From Vibrio sagamiensis NBRC 104589 (GTDB taxonomy: Bacteria; Pseudomonadota; Gammaproteobacteria; Enterobacterales; Vibrionaceae): DNA of 64,000 nucleotides. The stretch is taken from assembly GCF_007990935.1 (NCBI RefSeq), contig NZ_BJXJ01000008.1, positions 1 through 64,000 of the forward strand. Direction: 5' to 3'. Made by a program: the position numbers and the translations under genes. Of this stretch, positions 57,401-64,000 are shown one piece after another; within the stretch, counting starts at the first letter, position 1; each line of letters opens with the position of its first letter. Under the pieces are notes generated by a model, which saw nothing but the letters and a program-made list of their open reading frames with translations, had not been told where the DNA came from and ran no database searches.

Positions 57401-58371
57401 AAAATCGACATTCAGTTTGGTTGTTCGAACCATCAACTGGAGTGGCATATAGTCAGGCAACACTGACTATTGATCAAATGTACAACTTTACTTCTGATCT
57501 ACGTTTTATTACTGATGGTTTAATTACACAACCACAAGTTATCGATTTAGTTGGGGAGCCACTACAGAACTTTTATCATGCTCATGACGGTTATAGAATA
57601 GAAACACGTTCGGGACTAGTGTTTTCACTTCAAGTTGAGTTACCCCCTAGGTTAGTATCGATAAAAGACCGTTGGCTACAAGAAAATGGTGCAAGTGTGT
57701 CAGGCTTATTGAATGCTTACCAAAGTGATGCGGTTATTGAGGTTGGTGAAAGTGAACCTCTTTGGCTAGTAACTGCTACCGGTCGGTTAATTAACCTCGA
57801 TAGTAAAGAGCAAGTAATGTGGATCGGCTCTGTGGATGTGAATCAACAAGAAGAGTTGTTTTACATACCAAAAACTCAACAATTAATACGTTCTGACTAT
57901 GAAAAAGGCTATGTTTCTCTTGGCCTTTTTGAAGATGTATTTAAAGCGGATAATGTTTTCACTTTGGTTGCAAAATCAATGCAAGGACAGCAATTGCAAA
58001 GTGTAAAACTCCTCGGTGTTGACACCTTGGTTCTCTCAACGTCTGGTAATAGGAATAGTTACGATATCAACAGCTTATTTGGTAAATATCAACAAGTCTT
58101 TATTAAAGATAACAGCCATATGTCTGTTATCGATCTTTCGAACTTTTCTAAAGATCAAGTTGTTGTACAACATGAGAAAAATCGTTTAAAGCTGGTGGTG
58201 GCTGATAGTTTGTATTTGGTCATCGAACAATCGGAGCAAGCATCGATAAATAAACTGGCAATACGTTTTGCAGATAATGAAAACCCAATTCGTATTCTGT
58301 ATATTCAATCGGCTTTAGATAAAATGGCTATAGGCGGTATCGTTAAAATGAGTGAGCTTATTTTGCGATAA
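51424..58371 (+). CDS. Giant exported toxin-like protein: C58-type protease plus TcdA/TcdB-pore-like region
   Basis: 2315 residues. A Sec signal peptide (ILSTALASVFLSPYYSYA) is followed by a large N-terminal region (25-560), a helical, coiled-coil-prone part (560-790) and a papain-like block. In that block, Cys815 (GSGRCYPLV), His906 (STHSVGIS) and Asp925 (FYDPNFS) match the order and spacing of YopT/C58-type proteases found in lymphostatin-like toxins. A TcdA/TcdB-pore-like segment (about 1080-1500: DWLPVIGSIEES, IDGLNAAFAVQSV, long hydrophobic helices 1190-1330) comes next. The C-terminal 750 residues are beta-rich and unrecognised. No glycosyltransferase domain is seen. Exported, so it differs from signal-less clostridial-type toxins. 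A terminator follows. Confidence 0.8.
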   Translation: MKKKILSTALASVFLSPYYSYAGDSNEIPSSVIESPKISMVEEKKFELGFEAFLAGLRKVRDSIKRSPENSALIANIKDVLQKEGAWTIQARQDYILLKLNIHQAFYDQYSADKPVNLQPLTDEESSRFFNLLTAAYLEDPFLRINIQGYHERPITEVPRGYFIHNADAARFVPESFFHELDDNDSLLSSRLTLNFTKEYLPEVINAFTKLYSGEVADIVQQAKIMAPNRFPTLTDQAVLYLDDANKSNAQKVIQFLDKYIPPQAWVDHEPLGMISLAKGRNYSESSRFTFSSHGGARAVVAANTILENLFSNESLAILLPEMLSQHGYDSQRIPLIDPSFDHKSQLTNSQSAVRDFIFDPQKFLKEYTLDVTPLLIKNGRTKGRPSFNKGEDGYQLSFEREEISSSNKLKVLLPPLLDNLPSYIDVKKSARIGQIVVAASSNGGTLVVTDRNSEYYRIFFDKRPHAYALYDNVVALRDLTSGYRIGEEIKFTSGLDATFFMFNEQGWQSIVQKQSFNAFSDLEVRRTGSTTAIPFAPVGQSLDTLFEQGRIGVQKQLLNLAERFGINTTGIEDLPYNSLEAKVLEQHSSLARWNQLRSSLTQKVAMQRKTLARQRLVLLAKLKLPGHPNKSEIKQQLSRLRSSLLELDNNAQGLINLSRGLDQMWLNVQQKAESGLGSLIITDESLRTGNFDKEQIHQRFIAKEQAYQRFTGSQRAHFDHGYEHYQNIELPNLDASMTLSQKQLLLLSSDELDAEQKGALVRIINNQIDKIKITKTLELTAKFNQEATKLGGRIVASIPQDFVVKLMGDGSGRCYPLVRAMSVAISQGKEAVGQFSNKLFIGAANPQDIESQFFLDALNNLHSSDGARESSNDLGQMDINGVISILEQELSSKGQASFALNTSTHSVGISAINDMGQKRFYFYDPNFSLVEFPNLQALKKGLEAHFVLNGMAEHYLAFGTRAKPEFKLVQIDTAQMALVEVLPGQQVFSLTSEEPLSPVSDGSPFISFDDDRSIVTIDEDAASIITLDDDESVIVLDSADEQLEQDLALKMSLTKLEAFEHAKTLSLAISKAKLQYNIPVDWLPVIGSIEESNPGYSSISFVDPIGEQQKRVEILGRDLVVVNQYLNDQYSSMKSRYDMQSGQKIQSFEFEDVQGIDGLNAAFAVQSVITWYQNEQRAQLAVEHNDSLLRALKVHSYVMATQIVHGVAMDVSHVVNLFRVALSTDAELVNITMNSTFGLANQGVGLIFGALNVSLNSYELAHAKNVQQASVFGMQLGMNSIGMALGGSAMVAGTIGASTTALVLGEAGVLVGGLAVGFTALADAFGKIALDAQQVGHYFQQVDIAYRDGGYRYDPKSNLLVPLPGAVVNRIDFSRGEIELGSQFLYSSRDGSTGSGRLNYFFWAGDLPKALKDKSKALPIRQRLGYSSLSSPNMDENTMLMLPATGLSYVDYDYEILPGATTRNDAGFDVLRKLEAKLDFDFDFYVFPSEYLIRSMREEFVDHTVDIKLGRQDRIVITPKINGFNLRKLNYRLSAEQGKQTLLVQDYGHYSLIEENGQKVEWLIDAREMQQHRPVLHDGILEVGSVKIRVNELEHSIITLFMPNGDVWQATPSTLSLTETDATQQTTSQDVLHHLKQLAQDHQLFGDYVTIDNYLEKGQPLGRAYYDVQQDRIIANREVSVELSQEAKLLSVQADSALFFNQHYGHLWKVDTATGLEQESYQLHQPKIQAISTIFDAWVEADIVLVSATYHMPDQSVIKYLYRLTSEGLMLTDIHGDRDLYQAVNMASLGQHRNLVSRTLQVREQDSHWSSSIQSLSPIISDAIEIGSEGETPVWSVLNESSLLKVYLDHPEPNLQLLLSDNGTHYFYNKEKHLLYLLNKNGIKTVILNENDQISAHQHIYLTKASGEMGMIDQHGQFQLLGLSRRWFEMNQSDWQITLRQKFLGTKTPIMLMGLTDYERNPITVWYLPEDEQFVLLENSEDSQPLILVGKKNRHSVWLFEPSTGVAYSQATLTIDQMYNFTSDLRFITDGLITQPQVIDLVGEPLQNFYHAHDGYRIETRSGLVFSLQVELPPRLVSIKDRWLQENGASVSGLLNAYQSDAVIEVGESEPLWLVTATGRLINLDSKEQVMWIGSVDVNQQEELFYIPKTQQLIRSDYEKGYVSLGLFEDVFKADNVFTLVAKSMQGQQLQSVKLLGVDTLVLSTSGNRNSYDINSLFGKYQQVFIKDNSHMSVIDLSNFSKDQVVVQHEKNRLKLVVADSLYLVIEQSEQASINKLAIRFADNENPIRILYIQSALDKMAIGGIVKMSELILR

Positions 58372-58388
58372 TAAAGTCTGTGTTAGAT

Positions 58389-58425
58389 AAAAACTTCAGT
58401 GGTGTAATAGATCACTGAAGTTTTT
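58389..58425 (+). terminator. Terminator of the giant toxin-like gene
   Basis: A perfect 13-bp stem (AAAAACTTCAGTG 58389-58401 with CACTGAAGTTTTT 58413-58425), 11-base loop, ending in T5. It starts 18 bases after the stop codon. Confidence 0.85.
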
Positions 58426-58435
58426 AAGCTTAGGA

Positions 58436-58579
58436 TCAGAGAAATTTAAATAGCGGTTGTTGATGCTTATATAATCTTCTATTCGCAGCAAAGTCATCAT
58501 ATTTCGTAAAATGACTAATATTCCAGTTAGTCAAATCTTGTGAGAAGCTTTTGGGTTGTTTAAACATCTGCTTAATCAT
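58436..58579 (-). CDS. 47-residue BspA/DUF285-like repeat fragment
   Basis: A short frame, ATG 58579 with AAAAGG about 9 bases upstream. It contains a single BspA-type surface repeat, MFKQPKSFSQDLTNWNISHF (consensus MFxxAxxFNQDLSxWDVSxV). There is no signal peptide. It is probably the end of a lost surface-protein gene, or a small standalone gene; convergent with the giant toxin-like gene. Confidence 0.5.
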   Translation of the reverse strand: MIKQMFKQPKSFSQDLTNWNISHFTKYDDFAANRRLYKHQQPLFKFL

Positions 58580-58918
58580 TATATAGCCTTTTATTGATTA
58601 CGTTTTTTAATTTTTGAAAAACATTATATTGATATTATTTAGTGTTTGGTTAAGCTCATGAAGCCGTTAAATAATGATATTAATCAAAAACCGAAGGCTT
58701 TAAAGTCCTTTTATTGGTTTGGCCTGCTTTTATGCTACTTCACGGTTACATAAATCTGAGTAAGCTTTAAAAAACAAGTAAAATTCACATGTAGATAAAG
58801 GTTTTTTATTGAATAATATGACACTTATATTGAAACTTTTCGAAAGGTGGAAACTTTTCTTTTTAGTTCGTGTCTTAGAGTGTTGAAAATAATACGTTAA
58901 TCAATAAGGAAACCAATA

Positions 58919-59656
58919 ATGATAAAAAAATATATCTTGCTCTCAACCCTTGTTACTGGCTTTACCAATGCAACTGCTTGGTCTTTTAAAACTGACGTAA
59001 GATTTGAACCATCGGACAGGTTCCTATCTACAACTGCACCTATCGATGGTAGTTCGGTATTATTATCTTATCTACAAGATGGTAAAGAAATTCATCGAGA
59101 CATTATTGTTGAGCTGTTAAGTGCTAACAAAGAGACAGTTGACTTAAAGGTCAAAATTCAAGATAGAGATGGGAAACTAATAAGTTCTACCCAGTTCTTA
59201 AATGCTGCGATATGCCAAGAGAATCAGGCTAAGCATGAAAAATATGAAATGAGATTTATTCCTTTCAATAATGATTTATGTAAGCAGTACTTCGATATTA
59301 AGCCGATGAAATTAGGGCCGTCTGATATAACTTCAGTATCATTGCATATACCTGAAAGTAAAACTAAAAATGATTGGAATGTTATTAATTTTACTTATTT
59401 AAAAAGTTATCCATTCAAGGATAAACCTTCATTGATTCAAATTAGGCCACTGTGTGGTGAAAAACAAGAACAGTGTCATTATCAGTCATCAGGGTCTCCT
59501 TTTTACATACAAAATGAAGGAATGGGTTTTTCTAAGTTTCGAATCCGTGAATCAGAGACTCTCACAGGCTTGAGTTATACGATATCTACAGACGAAAAAG
59601 ATGAGCAGACAGAAAGTGGAGTGATTGACTTGAAACCTGTGGCGTTTAATCAATAA
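58919..59656 (+). CDS. Exported hypothetical protein
   Basis: 245 residues. A Sec signal peptide (YILLSTLVTGFTNATA) precedes a beta-rich protein with four Cys (AAICQEN, NDLCKQY, RPLCGEKQEQCHY), probably two disulfides. A ribosome site AAGGA precedes the ATG. It follows the giant toxin-like gene with a separate promoter-sized gap of about 340 bases. No family recognised; an exported accessory factor is possible. Confidence 0.7.
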   Translation: MIKKYILLSTLVTGFTNATAWSFKTDVRFEPSDRFLSTTAPIDGSSVLLSYLQDGKEIHRDIIVELLSANKETVDLKVKIQDRDGKLISSTQFLNAAICQENQAKHEKYEMRFIPFNNDLCKQYFDIKPMKLGPSDITSVSLHIPESKTKNDWNVINFTYLKSYPFKDKPSLIQIRPLCGEKQEQCHYQSSGSPFYIQNEGMGFSKFRIRESETLTGLSYTISTDEKDEQTESGVIDLKPVAFNQ

Positions 59657-60199
59657 ATCTGTTATTCGCTTACATATCAAAACTAGGAAAAATACAGGCA
59701 TTCTTCTCTTCTAAGACTTGCATTTTACTTTATAAGCATCGGCGTTTTTTAAACGCCATCTTCCAACTACAGGTCAAATAAATCCGTATATTTTATGAAG
59801 GTCGAGATGTTAAGTGAGCTAACCCAAATAAACTTCATCACAAGTTGAACTCATCATTTTCACATTCTAATGTATGAGTTGAGTTGCTTATGTGTTGAGT
59901 GATTATTTACTTCATTAAGCGTCGTTTATGAAGATAACAACTCTAAATAACATTGTGTTTGTCTCAGTAGCGTTATGTTCAAGAGCCTTCGAATCAGTTT
60001 GTTATTGGAGCTCAACTTTATCCAGGCTTGGATGTTAGTCCCTATGATTGGTTTACGATTTAGTATGAAAACCAGAAGGAGAAGATGTTTTCTCGTTCAT
60101 ATTAAATCCTTTCTGTAGCGCATCCATATCTATAGCCTGAACAAGTTACGCACAGTTATCGTTATAAAAGCTAATTAATCTATTATGAAAAGGATATTT
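59657..60199. other. Intergenic gap
   Basis: I see no gene in about 540 bases. A short perfect hairpin (GGCGTTT 59741-59747 with AAACGCC 59751-59757) lies 85 bases after the preceding stop and could end its transcript. A 36-codon frame at 59929 has no ribosome site. Confidence 0.4.
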
Positions 60200-62371
60200 A
60201 TGAATAACAATGTCTTAATATTGGCTAGTATGATTGGAATGTTGAGTACGCCATATGATGCAGTGGCATACCAAGCTTCTTTATTTGGGAAAGGTAAAGT
60301 TGTAGAGATTAACCCTACCCAGCAATTGAACTACCCTGAAACCAAAAAAGGTGCTGTTGTCGATGAATATTTTGGTCATCAGGTACAAGACCCGTATCGT
60401 TGGCTTGAAAATGATCGCAGTACAGAAACTGCTGAATGGGTGAGTGCACAAAATGTAGTGACGTTCGAGTACCTAAATCAGATAAGTTATAGGGAGTATA
60501 TTAAAGATAGATTAACAGCTCTGATGAGTTATGAAAAATTAGGGCGTCCTTTCCAAGAGGGAGATTATCAATACTTCTATAAAAACGATGGTCTGCAGAA
60601 TCAGAGTGTGCTTTATCGGCAGTTAGAAGGACAAGCACCGGAGGTGTTTATTGATCCCAACACTTTTAGTGAGGATGGAACTACGTCATTATCAGATGTT
60701 AGTTTCTCTCAAGATGGATCTCGAGTCGCTTATAGCATATCTGAGGGAGGCAGTGATTGGCGTAAAATTATTACTTTAGATGCAAAAACGAAACGTGTTA
60801 TTGATGAGACACTTCAGGATATTAAGTTTAGTGAAATAAGTTGGCTTGGAAATGAAGGCTTTTTTTACTCCAGTTACGATAAGCCTAGCGGAAGTGAAAT
60901 GTCTGACAAAACTGATCAACATAAGCTTTATTTCCATAAAATTGGAGTAAGCCAAGATAAAGATAGGTTAATTTTCGGTGGCTCAGATGAGGAAAAGCAT
61001 CGTTATGTTTCTGGAGAAATATCCAGTGATCAACATTATCTTTTTATTAGTGCGAGTACATCAACATCAGGTAATAAGTTGCTTTTTAAGGACATTTTTA
61101 ATTCCGATAGCGCTATAAAGCCCATTGTAAATAACACTGACTCAGATACTGAACTATTGCAAGTCGATAATGGTATTGCATATTTCGTGACAAACTTAAA
61201 CGCGCCTAACAAGCGTGTAGTTAAAGTCGACCTTGAAACACCTCAACCAGAAAACTGGCAAAATGTTATCCCAGAAACAGATCATGTATTGAATATCTCC
61301 AAAGCTGGTGGATATTTATTTGCCCGTTATATGGTAGATGCCATGTCTAGAGTAAAACAATATGATATGGAAGGGCAGTTTATACGTGATATCACCTTGC
61401 CAGGTTTAGGTAGTGTGACGGGGTTCAGTGGGAAAGAAAACCAGACAGAAGTTTACTACTCCTTTTCTAACTATAAAACACCAAAAACGACTTATCGCTT
61501 TAATGTATTAACGGGAGAAAGTGAGTTGTATAGTCGTCCAAACATACCGTTCGATTCTGATCAATATGAATCAAAACAGGTGTTTTATTCCTCTCAAGAT
61601 GGGACGCGTATTCCAATGTTGATTACCTATAAAAAAGGCACACCGATTGACGGAAGTGTGCCAACTATTCTTTATGGCTATGGTGGCTTTAATATTAGTA
61701 TTACACCTCGTTTTAGATCTAGAGTTGCTGCTTGGTTGGAACTTGGTGGTATATATGCTGTGGCTAATATTCGTGGAGGAGGAGAATATGGAAAGAATTG
61801 GCATGATGCGGGAACTCAAATGCAAAAACAAAATGTGTTTGATGACTTTATCGCAGCAGCGGAATTTTTAATTGAAGAAAAATATACCTCGAAAAGCAAA
61901 TTGGCAATCAGTGGAGCTTCTAATGGAGGTTTGTTAGTTGGGGCAGTAATGACTCAGCGACCTGATCTTTTCCAAGTGGCTCTTCCTGCCGTTGGGGTTC
62001 TCGATATGTTACGTTACCATACTTTTACAGCCGGGGCTGGATGGGCATATGATTATGGTACTTCGGAACAGAGTGAGGAGATGTTCCAGTATCTGAGAGA
62101 ATACTCGCCAGTCCATAATGTACAAACCGGGCTCTCATACCCTGCAACATTAGTCACTACAGGGGATCATGATGATCGTGTTGTCCCTGCACATTCATAC
62201 AAGTTTGCAGCTGAACTTCAGTCTAAACAGTCTGGTTTTTTGCCTACGTTATTAAGAATTGAAACCAATGGGGGCCATGGCGCTGGAACACCAACCCATA
62301 AAATTATTGACAAGTATGCTGATATATATGCATTTACTTTATTCAATATGGGTATTAAAACTTTGCATTAA
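60200..62371 (+). CDS. Exported prolyl oligopeptidase (S9A)
   Basis: 723 residues. A Sec signal peptide (NVLILASMIGMLSTPYDAVA) is followed by a prolyl-oligopeptidase beta-propeller (about 75-450) and an alpha/beta-hydrolase domain. Catalytic Ser574 is in GASNGG, Asp in GDHDDRVVP and His in NGGHGAG; PYGG-type YGYGGFNIS and RGGGEYGKNWHDAG are also present. It cuts short proline-containing peptides in the periplasm or medium. I use ATG 60200 (AAAAGGA about 5 bases upstream), not ATG 60185, which overlaps that site. Confidence 0.92.
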   Translation: MNNNVLILASMIGMLSTPYDAVAYQASLFGKGKVVEINPTQQLNYPETKKGAVVDEYFGHQVQDPYRWLENDRSTETAEWVSAQNVVTFEYLNQISYREYIKDRLTALMSYEKLGRPFQEGDYQYFYKNDGLQNQSVLYRQLEGQAPEVFIDPNTFSEDGTTSLSDVSFSQDGSRVAYSISEGGSDWRKIITLDAKTKRVIDETLQDIKFSEISWLGNEGFFYSSYDKPSGSEMSDKTDQHKLYFHKIGVSQDKDRLIFGGSDEEKHRYVSGEISSDQHYLFISASTSTSGNKLLFKDIFNSDSAIKPIVNNTDSDTELLQVDNGIAYFVTNLNAPNKRVVKVDLETPQPENWQNVIPETDHVLNISKAGGYLFARYMVDAMSRVKQYDMEGQFIRDITLPGLGSVTGFSGKENQTEVYYSFSNYKTPKTTYRFNVLTGESELYSRPNIPFDSDQYESKQVFYSSQDGTRIPMLITYKKGTPIDGSVPTILYGYGGFNISITPRFRSRVAAWLELGGIYAVANIRGGGEYGKNWHDAGTQMQKQNVFDDFIAAAEFLIEEKYTSKSKLAISGASNGGLLVGAVMTQRPDLFQVALPAVGVLDMLRYHTFTAGAGWAYDYGTSEQSEEMFQYLREYSPVHNVQTGLSYPATLVTTGDHDDRVVPAHSYKFAAELQSKQSGFLPTLLRIETNGGHGAGTPTHKIIDKYADIYAFTLFNMGIKTLH

Positions 62372-62379
62372 TCATATAT

Positions 62380-62409
62380 TAAGGCTGTCATTTTCGGCAG
62401 TCTTAATTT
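62380..62409 (+). terminator. Terminator after the prolyl oligopeptidase gene
   Basis: TAAGGCTG pairs with CAGTCTTA (one G-T pair) around an approximately 9-base loop, followed by ATTTT. Confidence 0.65.
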
Positions 62410-62526
62410 TATTGACTGTTGCTCATTTACGTGTGTAAGCGATACCGCTTTTATGATTGAAAAAACAGAACGTTTTGTATTCTTGTGGCATAATTAATTA
62501 CTTTATCATTTAAATAAAAGAAAATT

Positions 62527-63258
62527 ATGTGGTCAATAAATTTTGATTCAATGACTTTGCTTGCAATGGGACTGATTTTTCTTGGCTCCTACGTTCAGAC
62601 GGCTATTGGTTTTGGGCTTGCTATTGTGGCCGCGCCACTCTTGATTCTGTGGGCTCCTGAATATGTGCCAGCACCGATATGTCTCGTGGCGTTATTCATC
62701 TCTTTAATGAATAGTATGAAGCATCGCAGTAGTATTGAAATCGGTGGTCTAAAAATGGCTTTATTAGGCCGAGTACCAGGCTCTATTGCTGGTGGTATCC
62801 TCTTGTTTTATGTATCTACACAAGCCTTAACTTTATGGATTGGTTGTTTGGTACTTTTTGCTGTCATTGTTAGTGTTTTGCCATTCAGGATTGAGCCAAC
62901 ACCAAAAAGAATGTTCTCTGCAGGCTTTTTCTCGGGGCTTTTTGGAACGAGCTCAGCGATAGGCGGACCACCGATGGCATTGTTATTACAGCACCAAGAC
63001 GCAAATCAGTTACGCGGTAACTTATCTGCGTTTTTTGTGTGTAGCTCCATTATCTCATTGATTATCCAAATCCCAGCTGGATTTTTTAATTTTCAACACG
63101 TTATTCTGACGCTACCATTATTGCCAGCATCAGCCCTTGGCTATTGGTTCGCAATACAAACCACTCAAAAGCTACCAAAAGAAAAAGTTAGGTTGGGTGC
63201 ATTGATATTATGCTTTATTTGTGGAATCACGGCTGTAATTGAAGCTCTCATTGTTTAA
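62527..63258 (+). CDS. TauE/SafE-family sulfite/organosulfur exporter
   Basis: 243 residues, about eight hydrophobic helices. Family marks are GSYVQTAIGFGLAIVAAPLL near the start and a second-half repeat GLFGTSSAIGGPPMALLLQ. TauE/SafE members export sulfite, sulfonates or related anions; substrate not identifiable. AAAAG lies before the ATG. Monocistronic. Confidence 0.88.
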   Translation: MWSINFDSMTLLAMGLIFLGSYVQTAIGFGLAIVAAPLLILWAPEYVPAPICLVALFISLMNSMKHRSSIEIGGLKMALLGRVPGSIAGGILLFYVSTQALTLWIGCLVLFAVIVSVLPFRIEPTPKRMFSAGFFSGLFGTSSAIGGPPMALLLQHQDANQLRGNLSAFFVCSSIISLIIQIPAGFFNFQHVILTLPLLPASALGYWFAIQTTQKLPKEKVRLGALILCFICGITAVIEALIV

Positions 63259-63576
63259 ACAATTTTTTAGACAAGAGACGACCCGCTCTATCCTTAACGG
63301 AATAAATCTTATAACACTATTTGTCAATAACGATGTAACTCTGAGCTCACTGGTTATGTAACACTTAAATTTGGTAAGATAACAACTGGTTTGCCTCTCA
63401 TAAATAATGTTACATTGAAAATCATACATGTTATTTAAGTGCAAACATTCACATTGTCAGAGATTTATCAACATTATGTCTAGTTTGAATTATGATAATT
63501 ACAAAGCCGCCTTATTTAGTTTAAGGCTCCTAGCCAAATTGACGTTGTTGCTGGACACATTTGTCCTTTCTAACAC
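63259..63576. other. Gap that may encode a small RNA
   Basis: About 320 bases with no protein gene, ending at a strong plus-strand terminator (63577-63606). A small RNA or a long 3' tail of the exporter transcript would explain it. Confidence 0.3.
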
Positions 63577-63606
63577 AGCCAATCACCCATAGTGATTGGC
63601 TTTTTT
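63577..63606 (+). terminator. Strong terminator 320 bases past the exporter gene
   Basis: A perfect 10-bp stem (AGCCAATCAC 63577-63586 with GTGATTGGCT 63592-63601), 5-base loop, followed by a T-run. On the minus strand an A-run flips to AAAAAA before the stem, so it may also serve the partial gene at 63683. Confidence 0.85.
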
Positions 63607-63682
63607 GTGTGTTGAAGCTTAATTTACGTATGTCTAGAAACCTTAGCCATAAAGTTTCTACGCATAAAGCAACTGTCGAGAA

Positions 63683-64000
63683 TTACTTTGAAATAGTGAT
63701 CCAGACTAAGCGGTGATCAGAAGAAACCTTCTTACCATTTCCTTGTTCACCAAGGCGTTGGTCATTGACAAGTGGATAACCTTGTTCATAAGAAGCAGGC
63801 CAATAAACACCTGATTGAATGACTTTGAGGTTTGCTGAAGGAATTGTGTAGTCAACACCCAAGCCAAAAGTTGATGTCATTCTGTCTGGTTTTGGATGTG
63901 AGGAAGAGATATTTGCGGCATGCTCAGCAGAGCCGTTACTTGTCGGGTACAATGAATCATTCATGACGGTTTGATTAACAAGAGGATCGTTATGCAGGTC
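63683..64000 (-). CDS. Endonuclease/exonuclease/phosphatase-family protein, C-terminal part
   Basis: The frame runs off the right edge with no stop or start, so only the last 105 residues are present. Motifs FGLGVDYTIPSANLKVIQSG (a GxxxDYxxxS-type element) and SSDHRLVWITI (terminal SDH, catalytic His) fit the exonuclease-endonuclease-phosphatase superfamily; the WP-x-SYEQGYPLVND linker resembles exported EEP nucleases. An ATG at 63964 is internal, not the start. Confidence 0.75.
   Translation of the reverse strand, partial: DLHNDPLVNQTVMNDSLYPTSNGSAEHAANISSSHPKPDRMTSTFGLGVDYTIPSANLKVIQSGVYWPASYEQGYPLVNDQRLGEQGNGKKVSSDHRLVWITISK

Noticed and set aside
59929..60039. 36-codon plus frame before the prolyl oligopeptidase
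   Set aside because: No ribosome site and no conserved-looking sequence.

Overview
The window looks like a Vibrio (or close Vibrionaceae) chromosome segment. It is AT-rich. It carries a VCR-like integron attC site, degraded IS5-type sequence, and housekeeping and accessory proteins (RhlE-type helicase, Yfe/Sit metal transporter, MshQ-like protein, DUF6482 protein) typical of that genus. No rRNA, tRNA or CRISPR array was seen. Species assignment is inference.

Layout. At 0.4-2.3 kb a LysR regulator is divergent from a second-copy-like acetyl-CoA carboxylase beta subunit. At 2.9-4.7 kb a LuxR-type regulator with two in-frame stops converges on a D-threonine-aldolase-type enzyme. At 4.7-8.2 kb lies a scarred, gene-poor tract with dispersed repeats, inverted repeats, orphan terminators and a remnant integron cassette pair. 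At 8.2-12.9 kb are ordinary genes: a CobW-type GTPase, a DEAD-box helicase, an acetyltransferase and a Sel1-repeat protein. At 13.0-16.4 kb a tightly overlapping five-gene operon encodes a RiPP metallophore-type pathway: metallo-beta-lactamase-fold protein, Cys-containing precursor, MNIO/DUF692 enzyme, its HvfC-like partner and DoxX. An IS5-type remnant, a pentapeptide protein and a decayed extra doxX copy follow. At 18.4-25 kb are an orphan YejF-like fused ABC ATPase and a yfeABCD/sitABCD-type Mn/Fe importer with a Fur-like box. At 26.1-32.5 kb is a periplasmic molybdenum hydroxylase operon (Tat-exported Mo subunit, 2Fe-2S subunit, tri-heme cytochrome c, XdhC, MocA).

The tract from 33.2 to 60 kb is the most unusual. 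It is an AT-rich run of mostly exported proteins of unknown function. It includes a permuted, two-polypeptide Rhs toxin whose C-terminal half has its own Tat signal. It also holds an exported 2315-residue protein with a YopT/C58-like Cys-His-Asp triad followed by a TcdA/TcdB-pore-like region, a MshQ-like giant with bactofilin-like repeats, and several signal-peptide orphans. The window ends with a prolyl oligopeptidase, a TauE/SafE exporter and a partial endonuclease/exonuclease/phosphatase protein.

All functional calls rest on reading motifs and remembered family sequences; no database search was run.
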